Origin: CAVYGB01 sp046734815
GTDB taxonomy: Bacteria > Myxococcota_A > Polyangia > Fen-1088
DNA length: 7,478 nt
Direction of reading: 5' to 3'
Assembly: GCA_046734815.1 (NCBI GenBank)
Contig: JBKPRZ010000760.1
Location: 1 to 7,478, forward strand
The position numbers and the translations under genes are program-made. How positions within the stretch are numbered: position 1 is the stretch's first letter; the number at the start of each line of letters is the position of its first letter. Below are positions 6,693 through 7,478 of the stretch, one piece after another. Under the pieces are notes generated by a model. It was not told the origin of the DNA. It was given only the letters and a program-made list of their open reading frames with translations, and searched no databases.

Positions 6693-7478
6693 TCACTCGA
6701 AGCCGTCGTGCAGGGCGGTGACATCGGCCTGGCCGAGGGCGCGGTTGTAGATCCGCACCTCGTCCAGCAGGCCGCCGTAGTTCTCGGCGTTGTTGTAGAT
6801 GGCGCCCAGCCGGGCGTTGCCGGCGGGGCCGTTGTCGGGGGCGGCGGTGGACGAGCCGCGCATCACCCCGTCGAGGAACAGGCGGTGGGTGGTGCCGTCG
6901 AAGGTGTAGACGTAGTGGTGCCAGCCGGGGCTGACCGCGGGCGCGGAGGCGAGGTTGTCGCCGGACGACTTCCAGACCATGACCCGGCCCTCGTTGAAGC
7001 CGATCTTCAGGCGGGTGTTGTTGGTCGGGCCGTCGGTCATCGAGACGCAGACCGCGCCGTCGGTGGGCATGGTGGTGAAGTTGAACCAGAACGAGACGCT
7101 CTGGCGGGCGTTGTTGCGGGGCAGGTTGCGCGTGCCCAGCTCGACGAAGTCGTTGTCGCCGTCGAAGCGCAGCGATCCGGGGTTCGGGTACTTCGCGCCC
7201 GGGAATCCGCCCGCCACGCGCGCCGGCCCGTTGAGCGCACCGTTGTTGTCGCCGCCCGAGCTGTCGACGGCGGCGTTGCCCGCTCCCTCGTCGAGCTTCC
7301 AGCGACCGACCAGGCCGTCGTTCAGGTTCACGCCCGGCGGAGGCATCGGCACCGCCGGGGCGGTGTCGGGCGGGGCGGCGTCCGGCGGGGGCGGCGGCGG
7401 GGTGGTGTCGACCCGCAGATCGGGCGGCAAGGGCGCGTCCACCGGGGTGACCTGCCGGTCGGGCGCCCGGTCCGGGGC
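6693..7478 (-). CDS. LamG-domain (concanavalin A-like lectin fold) surface protein, N-terminus cut by window edge
   Basis: The open frame runs from the right edge, giving the last 261 residues. The visible N-terminal part is low-complexity and rich in Pro, Ala and Asp (APDRAPDR, then PPPPPPDAAPPDTAP, to about residue 50), a spacer typical of exported lipoproteins and surface proteins. A LamG-type jelly-roll domain of the Laminin_G_3 kind fills the rest: GLVGRWKLDEGAG (55-67), GSLRFDGDNDFVEL (101-114), SVSFWFNF (127-134), GWHHYVYTFDG (185-195), LFLDGVMRG (200-208) and the closing LLDEVRIYNRAL (237-248). Such domains bind glycans or proteins outside the cell or serve as modules of secreted enzymes; no catalytic domain is visible. 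GTG 7442 is a possible start but lies inside the low-complexity spacer with no signal peptide, so the true start, probably with a signal sequence, lies beyond the window. Confidence 0.87.
   Translation of the reverse strand, partial: APDRAPDRQVTPVDAPLPPDLRVDTTPPPPPPDAAPPDTAPAVPMPPPGVNLNDGLVGRWKLDEGAGNAAVDSSGGDNNGALNGPARVAGGFPGAKYPNPGSLRFDGDNDFVELGTRNLPRNNARQSVSFWFNFTTMPTDGAVCVSMTDGPTNNTRLKIGFNEGRVMVWKSSGDNLASAPAVSPGWHHYVYTFDGTTHRLFLDGVMRGSSTAAPDNGPAGNARLGAIYNNAENYGGLLDEVRIYNRALGQADVTALHDGFE

Overview
This is a GC-rich (roughly 70% or more), gene-dense bacterial window. Several gene types suggest a Myxococcota or related former deltaproteobacterial genome: an enhancer-binding protein with an FHA sensor, a Pro/Asp-rich surface protein with a LamG domain, a PilZ protein, an ECF sigma factor whose N-terminus resembles those of that group, and GTG starts. 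The taxon is inferred from gene style; no rRNA or other marker is present.

Layout: (1) 1-171, minus: N-terminal 57 codons of an ECF sigma factor, running off the left edge. (2) 286-2837, minus: a two-gene operon, an APC-family permease followed by a xylose-isomerase-like TIM-barrel protein, joined by an ATGA stop/start overlap. (3) 2838-2990: a divergent intergenic region with a perfect 8-bp inverted repeat just before the next start. (4) 2991-4682, plus: a DUF3108 cell-envelope protein and a pyridoxine 5'-phosphate synthase (PdxJ) of the Bacteroidetes-like variety. (5) 4712-5152, minus: a small PilZ (c-di-GMP receptor) protein, convergent with pdxJ. (6) 5153-5339: the only AT-rich patch, a divergent control region with two dyads whose half-sites are both TGYAAG. 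(7) 5340-6692, plus: an FHA / sigma-54 AAA+ / Fis-HTH transcription activator. (8) 6693-7478, minus: a LamG-domain surface protein cut by the right edge; its stop abuts the activator's stop with no spacer.

How the genes relate: the permease and TIM-barrel protein are almost certainly co-expressed and probably import and process one small molecule, whose identity cannot be read from sequence. PdxJ makes the PLP precursor; the DUF3108 gene is probably its operon partner by position only. The PilZ gene and the FHA activator share a control region, so two signal inputs (c-di-GMP and phosphothreonine) may be linked there. No gap exceeds 300 bases. I see no RNA gene, CRISPR array, insertion sequence or phage gene, and no convincing evidence of a wholly new system. 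The most interesting items are the dyad-rich PilZ/FHA divergent region, the hairpin at the DUF3108 start, and the atypical residues in PdxJ and the activator.
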